Positions 63,854-64,000 of a stretch of DNA of 64,000 nt are shown piece by piece. The first letter of the stretch is position 1, and each line of letters opens with the position of its first letter. The position numbers and the translations under genes were made by a program. The notes under the pieces are model-generated. The model was not told the DNA's origin, did no database searches, and saw only the letters and a program-made list of their open reading frames with translations. Origin of the DNA: Kitasatospora sp. CB01950 (GTDB lineage: Bacteria; Actinomycetota; Actinomycetes; Streptomycetales; Streptomycetaceae); assembly GCF_001905465.1 (NCBI RefSeq), contig NZ_LISX01000002.1:805425-869424 (forward strand). Reading direction: 5' to 3'.

Positions 63854-64000
63854 ATTCCCCCCTCTCCTCGGCTCTCACCCGTCCACACGAACAGCGGCCC
63901 GGTTTCGTTGGGGGGCACCCAGGCATGAACGCCGCTCATGGATCGCGGGCTGCCATCAACGCGCGCCCCTGCCAAGGCCGTTCCGCCCGCCCTAGCGTTT

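Noticed and set aside
1..64000. Type VII secretion core, transposase or integrase, tRNA or rRNA genes
   Set aside because: I looked for EccC-like FtsK ATPases, mycosins, IS-type transposases and attachment sites with inverted ends and found none.

Overview
The window is very GC-rich actinobacterial DNA. Third-position GC bias is extreme, GTG starts are common, and stop/start overlaps (ATGA, GTGA) are frequent. The gene families (SARP regulator with NB-ARC and TPR, SigE-type ECF sigma factor, WXG100-type proteins, SUKH-3 immunity proteins) point to a Streptomycetaceae chromosome such as Streptomyces or Kitasatospora. I saw no rRNA, tRNA, CRISPR array, transposase or replication origin.

Region 1 (1-9.7 kb, + strand) is the right-hand part of a small biosynthetic cluster that runs off the left edge. 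It holds a flavin amine oxidase (C-terminal part), an acyl-CoA-synthetase-like AMP ligase, a radical-SAM aminomutase of the KamA family, an ATP-grasp ligase, a PaaK/LuxE-like adenylate-forming enzyme, an MFS exporter, a short-chain dehydrogenase and a second PaaK/LuxE-like enzyme. Most of these genes overlap by 4 nt. The set suggests an amino-acid-derived amide or peptide product made without an NRPS and exported by the MFS protein. The product cannot be named from the sequence.

Region 2 (9.7-17.5 kb) holds two secreted proteins (a YVTN-type beta-propeller with IPT/Ig-like domains, and a VCBS/FG-GAP-like protein), a NarL-type two-component system divergent from an ABC-2-type exporter, and a PaaI-like thioesterase with a near-consensus promoter.

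Region 3 (17.6-55.4 kb, - strand) is the striking part. Two tandem paralogous operons share the same four-gene plan: a small helical protein with a C-terminal YHxxD motif; a protein with a conserved helical head and a Gly-rich body; a repeat-rich protein ending in a WXG100-like domain with a YxxxD/E motif; and a giant protein with a CpnT-like WXG100-type head. The giants are 4,684 and 4,238 residues. Giant 1 (17.6-31.7 kb) carries a zincin, a papain-fold domain, an OTU-like cysteine-protease domain, several clusters resembling nuclear localisation signals, and six beta-rich repeats. Giant 2 (38.6-51.3 kb) carries three papain-fold (Tox-PL-like) domains, a HELGH zincin, two domains resembling the TIKI/EreA superfamily, a possible CheD/CNF-like Cys-His deamidase, a long coiled coil and a C-terminal YwqJ-like deaminase. 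Only giant 2 is followed by an immunity cassette (SUKH-3 fused to a deaminase domain, a SUKH-3-like protein, and a YrhB/Imm35-like protein). No type VII secretion core gene is in the window. Both operons are preceded by the same 17-bp element with an internal palindrome.

Region 4 (55.7-63.9 kb, - strand) holds an AfsR-like SARP regulator, a WD40-repeat protein, a GNAT acetyltransferase, a LysR regulator, and an ECF sigma factor overlapping a membrane-anchored anti-sigma-like protein.
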